Shown: positions 46,615 through 54,236 of the stretch, piece by piece
Position numbering within the stretch: the stretch's first letter is position 1
Layout: each line of letters starts with the position of its first letter
Assembly (NCBI GenBank): GCA_020622165.1
Contig: JACNMN010000001.1
Coordinates: 558,001-622,000, forward strand
Length of the DNA: 64,000 nucleotides
Reading direction: 5' to 3'
Source of the DNA: Boseongicola sp. H5
Lineage (GTDB): Bacteria; Pseudomonadota; Alphaproteobacteria; Rhodobacterales; Rhodobacteraceae
Translations under genes and position numbers: made by a program
Notes under the pieces: model-generated
Seen by the model: only the letters and a program-made list of their open reading frames with translations
The model's database searches: none
Told to the model about the DNA's origin: nothing

Positions 46615-46859
46615 TGCTGCCGCGCCTGCACGACGAACCCGGTCACGGTCTCTTCGCCCAGGGCGCGCAGCGCTTCCAGCCGATGATACCCTTCGATCAG
46701 CACATACCGACCCTTGCCCTGCCGCACGCGGATGGGCGTGGTCTGCCCGTTTTCCAGAATGTCGTTGGCCAGCGCCTCGACCTTGCCCGCCTCCAGCGTC
46801 TTGGCGCGTTTGACCGGCACATAGACCTCATCGATCGGCAAGGTATGGGTCCTCAGCAT
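46611..46859 (-). CDS. Small stand-alone ParB/sulfiredoxin-fold domain protein
   Basis: 82 residues that form only the ParB N-terminal-like fold: LPIDEVYVPVKRAK, DILENGQTTPIRVRQGKGRYVLIEGYHRLEALRALGEE. The IEGYHR motif replaces the GERR/GxxR box of ParB CTPases. No helix-turn-helix follows, so it is not a partition protein. Similar single-domain proteins are of unknown function (nucleotide-binding or nuclease roles proposed for relatives). Tail overlap with lrp by 3 bases. Confidence 0.8.
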   Translation of the reverse strand: MLRTHTLPIDEVYVPVKRAKTLEAGKVEALANDILENGQTTPIRVRQGKGRYVLIEGYHRLEALRALGEETVTGFVVQARQH

Positions 46860-47093
46860 CGCGCCTGTCCTCCAACATGGTCAGCGGAGGATAGCATGGC
46901 CGGATGGGGGTCGAAAGACGAACTGCCGGGGTGGTCGGGTAGACACGCGACAACTACACCGGACGGCTTGCAGCCGCCGACCGATCGCGCCCCGCAAGCC
47001 GGGGGAGCGCCTGCCCGGCGGGACGGCACCGTCCATTAAGCGCGACCATGACGCCCCTGCAGCCGCGCTTTCGCAGTGGGCGCACACCCCGTC

Positions 47094-48587
47094 TCACCCG
47101 CCGAAAACGCTTTTCAGCATTTCCACCAAGGTCGATCCAGTCGTGCCGATGCGCGCGGCCTTATATCCACCGGATGCGTCTATATCTTTTGCAGTTTGAG
47201 ATGCTCGTTCGATGATATTGGCTTGGGCCGCGCGCCCGCCAGTCCGCTGAATAGCGGTGGCTTTGGCCTCAATGCCGCTGTCCTGTTCCACCGTTTCGGC
47301 ATCCAGCCCAGTATCTTCATACAGCCGGCCGGCGGTCCGGTCTCTCTGAAAGGCCCGCATACCGCCTGCGACCAGCTTCATGGTTGCGTCATCAACCTCA
47401 CGTAATCTTTGCTTAACACGGATTTCATACGCGGCCCCCACCTCAGGATGGCTTCCACGAAGCTGCAAAGCGTGTTGGTCCAGTCCATCAACCAACGCCG
47501 AAAGCGCATCGTCAGGGTCATATTCGCCTTCGCGGAGCTTACGTCTGAGAATGTCGCGCGCCTGTCGAAAATGTTGTTCCATGGCATTCGGATCGTCGCG
47601 GCAATCATCAAGCGTATAGCGCAGATATTTGAATGCGACGCACATCTCATTGAAACCGCTATTGGTTCTGAGCGCGAGGTCGAGCGCGAACTCTACCTGC
47701 CCGAGCATCTTCTCGGTTCTTTGATCGTCGGGCGTCGGGTCTGGTCGCACATCGAAGCGCCCGTCGGCGACCACCACAAGCGTCTCCGCTTGTGGCAAGG
47801 CTTGCGCCCAAAATTCGTCCTCAACCCGCGCGACCTCCTCCGCCACAGCCTCCGGTCCGGCGTCCCAGATATCCTCCGGGATCAGCGCGACCGCCTTCTG
47901 CAACCCCCATGGCAGCGGCTCCCCCGCCATCGCTCCGGCATACCATTTCGCCCAGAACCGCCAGGCTCCGCCGGAGGCCAACACATCCACCATCCGGTCC
48001 GACGCCTTTGCAATGACCTGCCGCAGCGCATCAGGCACGGACACCGCGCTGGACATGAGCGTTTCCGGCCGAAGATCGGCATCCGCATAAATGGCGGCGC
48101 GGGCGGAGGAAAAGGCGGCGTTGGAGGTGGCGGCGGCGGCGCGGGCCGCGGCGGTCGCGTCGGTGGCTTGGGCGGCGGCGAGGGTGGAGAGGGCGGCCTC
48201 GGTGGCGCAGGCGGCGGCGGTGGCGCGGGCGGCGGCGGTGGCGCGTGCGGCGGCGGTGGCGCGTGCGGCGGAGGCAGCGGCGGAGGCGGCGGCAATGGTG
48301 GAGGAGTGGGCGAGGGAGGAGGCCTTGGAGGCGGCGGCAATAGCGGAGGAGTGAGCGAAGGCGCCGGCGACCCACACCTCGGGTGTCGGATACATGGCCG
48401 CGACCCTCGACGTAAGGATCGCCCGCATAGTTCTCAAGGCAAGGCGGTCCAATGTCTCATGGCGTTCAGGGAACCGGGTCGCGAAGGGCAGAACTCTCAG
48501 TGCGGCGCGACAGGCAATCGCCACGCAGACATCTAGCGGCTGCGCATCAAGCCACGCCCGAAACTGCTCCTCGTTTTCTATCGCCAC
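47094..48587 (-). CDS. Alanine-rich tandem-repeat protein, accessory, unknown function
   Basis: 497 residues, no signal peptide or clear membrane segment. Residues 1-70 form a helical domain (FRAWLDAQPLDVCVAIACRA). Residues 76-166 are Ala-rich with a tandem six-residue unit (RATAAA). Residues 180-300 contain conserved-looking Trp-rich segments (GAWRFWAKWYAGAMAGEPLPWG; EDIWDAGPEAVAEEVARVEDEFW). Residues 300-497 are mostly helical and end with a Gly/Thr tail. I do not recognise the family. It borders lepA head-to-head and looks accessory. Function cannot be given. Confidence 0.75.
   Translation of the reverse strand: MAIENEEQFRAWLDAQPLDVCVAIACRAALRVLPFATRFPERHETLDRLALRTMRAILTSRVAAMYPTPEVWVAGAFAHSSAIAAASKASSLAHSSTIAAASAAASAARATAAARATAAARATAAACATEAALSTLAAAQATDATAAARAAAATSNAAFSSARAAIYADADLRPETLMSSAVSVPDALRQVIAKASDRMVDVLASGGAWRFWAKWYAGAMAGEPLPWGLQKAVALIPEDIWDAGPEAVAEEVARVEDEFWAQALPQAETLVVVADGRFDVRPDPTPDDQRTEKMLGQVEFALDLALRTNSGFNEMCVAFKYLRYTLDDCRDDPNAMEQHFRQARDILRRKLREGEYDPDDALSALVDGLDQHALQLRGSHPEVGAAYEIRVKQRLREVDDATMKLVAGGMRAFQRDRTAGRLYEDTGLDAETVEQDSGIEAKATAIQRTGGRAAQANIIERASQTAKDIDASGGYKAARIGTTGSTLVEMLKSVFGG
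48090..48362. repeat. GC-rich 18-base minisatellite inside the alanine-rich gene
   Basis: The DNA encoding residues 76-166 of the Ala-rich protein is built from degenerate GCN/GGC-type units, with about three near-exact 18-base units encoding RATAAA near 48225-48280. All frames stay open across it because of composition, which makes length variation in multiples of 18 possible without breaking the gene. Confidence 0.75.
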
Positions 48588-48719
48588 GCGCCATGCACTC
48601 CAATCCCGCGCCCACGCTGCATCATCCGATACCCCCGTTCAATCTGAAACCGCGCCACCCCTTCCCTCACCCACGAGCTTGGGCTATCTCACCGGCTGAC
48701 CCTTATCACGCAGGCCGAC

Positions 48720-50519
48720 ATGACCGACCTCTCCCGCATCCGCAATTTCTCCATCGTAGCCCATATCGACCACGGCAAATCCACCCTTGCCGACCGGCTG
48801 ATCCAGCTGACCGGCACCGTGGCCGAGCGCGACATGAAGGAACAGATGCTCGACGCCATGGATATCGAGCGGGAGCGTGGCATCACCATCAAGGCCAACA
48901 CCGTCCGCATCGAATATCCCGCGCGCGACGGCCACACCTATATCCTCAACCTCATCGACACGCCCGGACACGTGGATTTCGCCTATGAGGTCAGCCGCTC
49001 GATGCGCGCTGTCGAAGGTTCGCTTCTGGTGGTGGACGCCTCGCAGGGTGTCGAGGCGCAGACGCTGGCCAATGTCTATCAGGCCATCGACGCGGACCAT
49101 GAAATCGTGCCGGTCCTCAACAAGGTCGACCTGCCCGCCGCCGAGCCCGAGCGCGTCCGCGAACAGATCGAGGATGTGATCGGCATCGACGCGTCCGATG
49201 CCGTCCTGATCTCGGCCAAGACCGGCGTCGGCATCCCCGATGTGCTGGAGGCCATCGTCACCCGCCTGCCCGCCCCCCGGGGCAACCGCGACGCGCCGCT
49301 GAAAGCCATGCTGGTGGACAGCTACTATGACAGCTATCTGGGCGTCGTCGTCCTGATCCGCGTCATCGACGGCGTGATCCGCAAGGGCGACAGGATCAGG
49401 ATGATGCGCACCGGCGGCCTTTACCCGATCGACCGGCTCGGCGTCTTCACGCCGAAGATGAAAGACATCCCCGAGCTTGGGCCCGGCGAGATGGGCTTTC
49501 TCACCGCCTCGATCAAACAGGTCCGCGACACGCGCGTGGGCGACACCATCACCCATGAACGCAAGGGCGCGACCGAACCGCTGCCGGGCTTCAAACCCTC
49601 GCAGCCCGTGGTCTTCTGCGGCCTCTTCCCGGTCGACAGCGCGCAATTCGAGGATCTGCGCGACGCGATCGAGAAACTGGCGCTGAACGACGCCTCCTTC
49701 TCCTTCGAAATGGAAACCTCCGCCGCCCTCGGCTTCGGCTTCCGCTGCGGCTTCCTCGGGCTCCTGCATCTGGAGGTCATCCGCGACCGGCTGGAACGCG
49801 AATACGATATCGACCTGATCACGACCGCGCCCTCGGTCATCTACCATGTCTATCTGCGCGACGGCACGATGACCGAGCTGCACAACCCCGCCGACATGCC
49901 CGACATGACCCATGTGGACCATATCGAGGAGCCGCGGATCAAGGCCACCATCCTCGTGCCCGACGATTATCTGGGCGATGTGCTCAAACTCTGCCAGGAC
50001 CGGCGCGGCATCCAGCTGGACCTGACCTATGCCGGCTCCCGCGCGATGGTGGTCTATGACCTGCCGCTGAACGAGGTGGTGTTCGACTTCTACGACCGGC
50101 TGAAATCGGTCACCAAGGGTTATGCCAGTTTCGACTACCAGATGATCGGCTATCGCGAGGATTATCTGGTGAAAATGCAGGTGCTGGTGAACGAGGAGCC
50201 GGTGGACGCGCTGTCGATGATGGTCCACCGGGACCGGGCCGAAATGCGCGGGCGCGCGATGTGCGAGAAACTGAAGGAACTGATCCCCCGCCACATGTTC
50301 AAGATCCCGATCCAGGCGGCCATCGGCGGCCGCGTGATCGCGCGCGAAACCCTCTCCGCGCTCCGCAAGGATGTGACGGCGAAATGCTACGGCGGGGACG
50401 CGACACGGAAGCGGAAGTTGCTCGACAAGCAAAAGGCGGGCAAGAAGAAGATGCGGCAATTTGGGAAGGTAGAAATCCCGCAGAGCGCGTTTATTAGCGC
50501 CCTGAAAATGGACAGCTAG
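48720..50519 (+). CDS. lepA: Elongation factor 4 (LepA)
   Basis: 599 residues. GTPase motifs are [10 protein letters not shown], the RERGIT switch, DTPGH and NKVDL; the C-terminal LepA-specific domain follows with the basic end ([26 protein letters not shown]). LepA promotes back-translocation or assists translation under stress. It is flanked on both sides by accessory genes. Its stop codon lies in the centre of a 40-base palindrome. Confidence 0.97.
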   Translation: MTDLSRIRNFSIVAHIDHGKSTLADRLIQLTGTVAERDMKEQMLDAMDIERERGITIKANTVRIEYPARDGHTYILNLIDTPGHVDFAYEVSRSMRAVEGSLLVVDASQGVEAQTLANVYQAIDADHEIVPVLNKVDLPAAEPERVREQIEDVIGIDASDAVLISAKTGVGIPDVLEAIVTRLPAPRGNRDAPLKAMLVDSYYDSYLGVVVLIRVIDGVIRKGDRIRMMRTGGLYPIDRLGVFTPKMKDIPELGPGEMGFLTASIKQVRDTRVGDTITHERKGATEPLPGFKPSQPVVFCGLFPVDSAQFEDLRDAIEKLALNDASFSFEMETSAALGFGFRCGFLGLLHLEVIRDRLEREYDIDLITTAPSVIYHVYLRDGTMTELHNPADMPDMTHVDHIEEPRIKATILVPDDYLGDVLKLCQDRRGIQLDLTYAGSRAMVVYDLPLNEVVFDFYDRLKSVTKGYASFDYQMIGYREDYLVKMQVLVNEEPVDALSMMVHRDRAEMRGRAMCEKLKELIPRHMFKIPIQAAIGGRVIARETLSALRKDVTAKCYGGDATRKRKLLDKQKAGKKKMRQFGKVEIPQSAFISALKMDS

Positions 50520-50537
50520 CTGACCATTTTCAGGGCG
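50498..50537. repeat. 40-base near-perfect palindrome centred on the lepA stop codon
   Basis: Arms 50498-50511 and 50524-50537 are exact inverted copies (14 bases) and the centre (50512-50523) is itself palindromic except for one pair. Two further small hairpins follow (50542-50561 and 50551-50570). It is probably the lepA terminator, but without a T-run. Confidence 0.7.
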
Positions 50538-50619
50538 AGTGGGCGAAAGCGACTTTTCGCCAGAAAAGTCTGCAGGCCCACACCGGTGAAATAACGCGGA
50601 AGCTCTGGATTGAAGATGG

Positions 50620-52086
50620 ATGGTTGAAATGAATGGAAAAGACTTAGCCCAGCTTATTTCGCTTGGCGCTTCGGTGGCAGAGTTTGATAGCGATCTGGCA
50701 AACTACTTTATCGAGACCGAAACTTTCTCATCGGTCATTTCCGACGCTGGAGATATTATCTCTGGCGACAAAGGTACCGGCAAGACAGCGATATACCGAA
50801 TTCTTAAACAAAACTACCGTGCATATGAATCACTCGAAAGCGTAGAGATTGTAGATGCTTTTAATCCACAAGGTGACCCCGTTTTCCAGAGGCTTACCTA
50901 TGGCCCAGACCTAAGCGAAGATCAATATCGGACGTTTTGGAAGGCATATCTTCTTTCCCTGGTTGGGAACTGGCTGATAGATATCTACGAACCTACTTTT
51001 AACCAAGAAATGGTCAATCTCAAAAACACACTTGATCATTTGGGACTGAGCGCCACCGATGTGAGTCCGGAGACAATTTTCGGGAACCTTCACGAGTTGG
51101 TAACCAAGCTAACCAAGCCCAGCAGCATGGAAGTAGGCTTGAGCGTGACAGAAACGGGGATGCCCATTGTTACACCTAAGGTTGAACTGGGCTCGAATCG
51201 CAACAGGGGAGAGATAATCTATAATGGTGATTTCCTTTCTGTGCTCGACGCAGCAATCGCATCCACAGACTTAACGGTTTGGGTATTATTTGACCGGCTT
51301 GACGAGGCGTTTTCTGGTCGGCAAGAAGTGGAAATTCCTGCACTTCGGGCACTTATGAGAACATACCTTGACTTAACAAACCTGAAGAACTTGCGGCTGA
51401 AGTTATTTCTTAGAAAGGATCTCTTCAGAAAAATAACGATGGGTGGTTTTGTTAACCTCACCCATATCAACGCCCGCAAAATTGATATTGTCTGGGACGA
51501 TGAGGACCTCATAGACATGGTGGTCAGACGAGTGCTGCAAAACCCAAAATTCAGGGAACTCGTTCCTGATCCAGGCAACAACGACGCGGTCTTCTCGGTT
51601 CTGCTCCCCGAGCAAATTGACGTTGGAGACAGAAAGCCCTCTACTAGAACTTGGATTATGGGACGAATAAGAGACGGCAACAATAACCGACCGCCACGCA
51701 ACATGATTGACCTGCTGAACAAGGCGCGAGAGTCTCAATTGCGCCGAGAGCAACGAGACCAGCGAGACGTTGATCCAACGGTCGGTCCGATTATGGAGGC
51801 AGACGCTGTCAAGCGTGCATTCACGCAGCTATCCGAACAACGTGTTCAAGACACATTGCTAGCTGAAGCAAGCGATCTTGCGGAAATAATACAACGGTTC
51901 AGGGATGGTAAGTCTGAGCACAACCCTAAAACCTTGCGCGATGCGATCGGCGACGTTCCTGACTATGCCCACGTTGTTCAATCCTTGGTGGATATTGGTT
52001 TCCTGGAAGAGTTCGGACAGAATCATAAGATTCCAATGCTTTACCGCGATGGCTTGCGGATAAAACAGGGAAAAGCTTTCGCATAA
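50620..52086 (+). CDS. P-loop ATPase of the Sll1717 type, likely horizontally acquired
   Basis: 488 residues. Walker A is GDKGTGKT (49-56) and Walker B VWVLFDRLDEAF (about 220-231); a later NRPPRNMIDLLNKA segment resembles the sensor-2 Arg region of AAA/STAND-like ATPases. A C-terminal helical part follows (DAVKRAFTQLSEQRVQDTLLAE). The segment layout matches what is annotated as Sll1717-family P-loop ATPases. Base composition is clearly lower in GC than neighbouring genes, with many AT-rich codons, indicating transfer. No partner gene adjoins. A defence role is possible but not shown. Confidence 0.8.
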   Translation: MVEMNGKDLAQLISLGASVAEFDSDLANYFIETETFSSVISDAGDIISGDKGTGKTAIYRILKQNYRAYESLESVEIVDAFNPQGDPVFQRLTYGPDLSEDQYRTFWKAYLLSLVGNWLIDIYEPTFNQEMVNLKNTLDHLGLSATDVSPETIFGNLHELVTKLTKPSSMEVGLSVTETGMPIVTPKVELGSNRNRGEIIYNGDFLSVLDAAIASTDLTVWVLFDRLDEAFSGRQEVEIPALRALMRTYLDLTNLKNLRLKLFLRKDLFRKITMGGFVNLTHINARKIDIVWDDEDLIDMVVRRVLQNPKFRELVPDPGNNDAVFSVLLPEQIDVGDRKPSTRTWIMGRIRDGNNNRPPRNMIDLLNKARESQLRREQRDQRDVDPTVGPIMEADAVKRAFTQLSEQRVQDTLLAEASDLAEIIQRFRDGKSEHNPKTLRDAIGDVPDYAHVVQSLVDIGFLEEFGQNHKIPMLYRDGLRIKQGKAFA

Positions 52087-52440
52087 AAATGGAAGCTTAG
52101 GGTGCGCGGCCGCCTGCGCACTATCCCAGACTCACCCCACCCAACCAACTCGCCAAATCGCCCCTGAGGGGTTACCCGTGTCACCCACACGTTGGCCCGC
52201 GGCATAGCATTTCTACCAACTGAAGAGACTCGATCCGCGTCTGCAGTACATGTGCATCCCAGAACTCACGCCCGAAACCGCCTTTCGCCCCCACGAAAAT
52301 CACACCCATCCACACCCCGTAACCGCTCCACCCAACCCCGCCTACCCAAACCATTTTTCCACGCAACCCCCAACCCACCCCCAGAGTTACCCACCATTTC
52401 ATCCCCAAGAAATAAGGCCCAAACGCAATTTCCTGCTTGC
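52087..52440. other. C-rich, G-depleted non-coding block with minus-strand G-quadruplex motif
   Basis: I see no credible gene. The plus strand is dominated by A, C and short C-runs; in 52321-52380 I count 34 C and 3 G. On the minus strand, G-runs at 52390-52392, 52378-52382, 52374-52376 and 52367-52371 separated by 7, 1 and 2 bases fit the canonical G-quadruplex pattern. Confidence 0.6.
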
Positions 52441-52499
52441 GCGACTCGGGCTTGAGTTGTGAATGTTTCCTTACCGCAACGGAGCGAAAGCAGACCGGG

Positions 52500-52821
52500 C
52501 GGGGCGCAAAAGGCCCCTTCGGAGCCGGAGCGGATCAGGACGGGACTAGCGCCCGGATTGGACTGCAAAGGCCGTGGGGTGCGGGGCGGAATTCAGGGGC
52601 TCTTCGGAGTTGTTGGAGGACACTTGCACAACAAGGGTTGGAGCGCGTTACGGGACCAAACTCTTCGGAGGGCGGGAGTGTAGCAGCGGAGGGCTCGCAA
52701 GGGTCATCCGTAACTGGACCGGGAAACCTCTTCGGAGGGGAACCGGAACAGGAAGACGTCAGGTTGGGTTTCGGCCCAATGCGAAGACCGCGTCTGAGCA
52801 CCTGGCGTCTTTTCCTGTTCC
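52500..52821 (+). ncRNA. Candidate structured RNA: repeated UUCG hairpins and a branched terminal stem
   Basis: CTCTTCGGAG occurs exactly at 52600-52609, 52661-52670 and 52728-52737, with a variant (CCCTTCGGAG) at 52515-52524; each can form a hairpin with a stable UUCG loop. The last is enclosed by CCGG pairs (52719-52722 and 52743-52746). Bases 52745-52763 pair with 52801-52821 (two-base bulge), enclosing two hairpins: TTGGG/CCCAA and AGAC/GTCT. No frame here looks like protein. I could not match it to RNase P RNA, tmRNA, SRP RNA or a known riboswitch. Strand and ends are guesses. Confidence 0.35.
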
Positions 52822-52839
52822 AGCCATATGACACCCCAC

Positions 52840-52879
52840 AAAAAAACGAGGCCCGCCTGCCATGAACAGTCGAGCCCCG
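52840..52879 (-). terminator. Intrinsic terminator, minus strand
   Basis: On the minus strand a 9-base-pair stem (52871-52879 with 52847-52855, two G-T wobbles), a 15-base loop, then seven T (52840-52846). It probably ends the transcript of the entericidin-like gene about 170 bases upstream, or of an unseen small RNA between them. Confidence 0.65.
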
Positions 52880-52907
52880 TCGTCAGTGTATACCGCGTCT
52901 ATGCACC

Positions 52908-52916
52908 TGTGGATAA
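52908..52916 (-). promoter_or_regulatory. DnaA box (TTATCCACA) in non-coding accessory region
   Basis: Exact 9-mer on the minus strand, in the gap between the candidate RNA and the entericidin-like gene. No adjacent replication gene explains it. The rest of 52880-53047 shows nothing I can name. Confidence 0.4.
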
Positions 52917-53047
52917 CCCACTACACCGCCGATTCGGATAAATCAACAAGATCTCGCAGCCATGACGCGGAATTCCGCAAGATGCCGTAGGCAGCCGCAA
53001 GATCTTGGCCCGGGTTAAGCCGGGCGCTGGTCAGCGCGGCGCGAAAC

Positions 53048-53185
53048 CTAGATGTCCTCCTGAACCTCCCCTGCCACCTCGGAGATCCCCTGACCGGCAG
53101 CCTGGACGTCCTGGCCGAATCCGTCGACCGTTTCACAGGCGGCAAGGCCGAGGAGTGCGGCGAAAGCGAGGGCGATACGGGTCAT
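53048..53185 (-). CDS. Entericidin-like small lipoprotein
   Basis: 45 residues from ATG 53185, preceded by AAGAAGGA. A lipoprotein signal (MTRIALAFAALLGLAAC) has its lipobox Cys at residue 17, followed by ETVDGFGQDVQAAGQGI, the typical Entericidin A/B tail with small and acidic residues. Entericidins are tiny membrane lipoproteins related to antidote/toxin lipoproteins and envelope stress; here only the family likeness is seen. Confidence 0.85.
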   Translation of the reverse strand: MTRIALAFAALLGLAACETVDGFGQDVQAAGQGISEVAGEVQEDI

Positions 53186-53311
53186 GATGATATCCTTCTT
53201 CCGTGGATGAGGTCGTGCCCCTCTAACGCGCCTGCCCACCTGGCGGTTCCCTCCCCGCGTTCAGGAACTGATCCGACCCGGCGGCGTTGACCCTCCGAAA
53301 GGAGAATTCTC

Positions 53312-53560
53312 ATGGATCGTCTCAGCATCATCCTGACCTTGATGACAGGCGCCGTTCTGACCGGCGCGCTGGCCGTCACCGCCATGGCTTCCGGCTGGTA
53401 TGGCTGGCTGCCCCTGCTTGGATCGGCGGCCATCGGCTTCGTGCTCAGCTGGCCTGTCGCCTATCTTATCTCGCGCCGGATCAAGCGCGATGACCCGAAC
53501 TGGTCTGCGAAGACCGCGCAGAAAGGCCCCTTGCCCAAGCCCGGCGCAAAGGAGGTCTGA
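53312..53560 (+). CDS. Small two-helix membrane protein, conserved hypothetical
   Basis: 82 residues. Two membrane segments (about 7-27 and 31-53) are followed by a basic, Pro-rich cytoplasmic tail (RRIKRDDPNWSAKTAQKGPLP). AAAGGAGA precedes the ATG. Related in layout to the 59-residue protein at 54057 (both have a helix-turn-helix of two membrane spans with GW in the turn), suggesting a common family. Function unknown. Confidence 0.7.
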   Translation: MDRLSIILTLMTGAVLTGALAVTAMASGWYGWLPLLGSAAIGFVLSWPVAYLISRRIKRDDPNWSAKTAQKGPLPKPGAKEV

Positions 53561-53627
53561 CCGCCCCACTGACAGTTGGGCCGCGCACGGCGCGCGCGGG
53601 GGCAAGAGCCGGGCCCTGTGACAGAGC

Positions 53628-53903
53628 CTAGCCTGCCCCGCGTTCCGCCTCCGGGTGCTCGGCGATGAAATGCTTCAGCACCACGAACAGCTCCCGCGCA
53701 TGGTCCAGATCGTCGCGGTGCAGCGCCGCGCGAATATCGTCGCAAATCATCTTCTGCACCTTTTGCGGCCCGTGATGGAGGTTCATCATCCGCTCCGCCA
53801 GCGCCGAGGCATTCAGCTCGGGCAGGCCTTCATGCTCCGCGACGGCGGCGATTTCCGCCCGCGTCAGGCAGGTCATGTCTTCGATATCGTCAAGTGTTAT
53901 CAT
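53628..53903 (-). CDS. Small conserved hypothetical protein
   Basis: 91 residues, soluble and helical: MITLDDIEDMTCLTRAEIAAVAEHEGLPELNAS, then MMNLHHGPQKVQKMICDDIRAAL and a final helix. The pattern is common in Rhodobacterales genomes but I know no function. A possible FnrL-type site lies about 72 bases upstream. Confidence 0.7.
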   Translation of the reverse strand: MITLDDIEDMTCLTRAEIAAVAEHEGLPELNASALAERMMNLHHGPQKVQKMICDDIRAALHRDDLDHARELFVVLKHFIAEHPEAERGAG

Positions 53904-53974
53904 TGGTTTGGCTCCCCCCTCACCAACGGTGTCATGAAACTGTTACAGTTTACCACGGGCGGGCGGCGCGCCGA

Positions 53975-54002
53975 CTGATCTAAGTCAAAGACAATAATTG
54001 TC
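53975..54002. promoter_or_regulatory. FnrL-like site and adjacent palindrome
   Basis: CTGAT-N4-GTCAA (53975-53988) differs by one base from the TTGAT-N4-GTCAA form of FNR/FnrL boxes. Directly next to it GACAAT-A-ATTGTC (53990-54002) is a perfect palindrome. Both lie between two divergent small genes. Confidence 0.4.
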
Positions 54003-54056
54003 GGTGCCGATACTTCGAAACGCAGGGAACCGCGCCTTGGAAGATGGACGACAATC

Positions 54057-54236
54057 ATGCGCTTGTTTTTGCTGATGTTTACACTGGCCGCCACGGTGCT
54101 GGCCGGGGTCGGGGTCACGGCGGTTCTGGCCGCAGGTATGGATGGCTGGCAGCCAATCGTTGTGGCCGCGGTTGCGGGCGGATTGGTCGCGCTGCCGGCC
54201 GCGTGGATGGCAGCCAAGAAGATCAGAACCCTCTAA
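54057..54236 (+). CDS. 59-residue two-helix membrane protein (often mislabelled CTP synthetase)
   Basis: ATG 54057 to TAA 54236 encodes 59 residues starting MRLFLLMFTLAATVLAGVGV, with two membrane segments (about 4-26 and 34-54) around a GMDGWQPI turn, and a basic end (AAKKIRTL). Such short proteins are seen in many Rhodobacterales and have been labelled CTP synthetase in databases without any enzymatic domain. Its stop overlaps the stop of the convergent hydrolase gene by two bases, which supports a true gene. Confidence 0.7.
   Translation: MRLFLLMFTLAATVLAGVGVTAVLAAGMDGWQPIVVAAVAGGLVALPAAWMAAKKIRTL

Noticed and set aside
47409-48536. Gly-rich plus-strand frame with GGGG tracts opposite the Ala-rich gene
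   Set aside because: It is the reverse reading of the alanine-codon minisatellite; the minus frame has folded domains on both sides of the repeat.
52515-52737. Possible CRISPR array from the repeated CTCTTCGGAG
   Set aside because: The repeat is only 10 bases, spacers are uneven (about 51-75 bases) and no cas genes are present.
52437-52822. RNase P RNA, tmRNA, SRP RNA or retron RNA
   Set aside because: The conserved core sequences of the first three are absent to my reading, and no reverse transcriptase gene is nearby for a retron.
52437-52865. 142-codon plus-strand frame and 99-codon minus-strand frame
   Set aside because: Composition is Gly/Arg/Ser/Pro-rich with no hydrophobic core, and the DNA is dominated by hairpin repeats.
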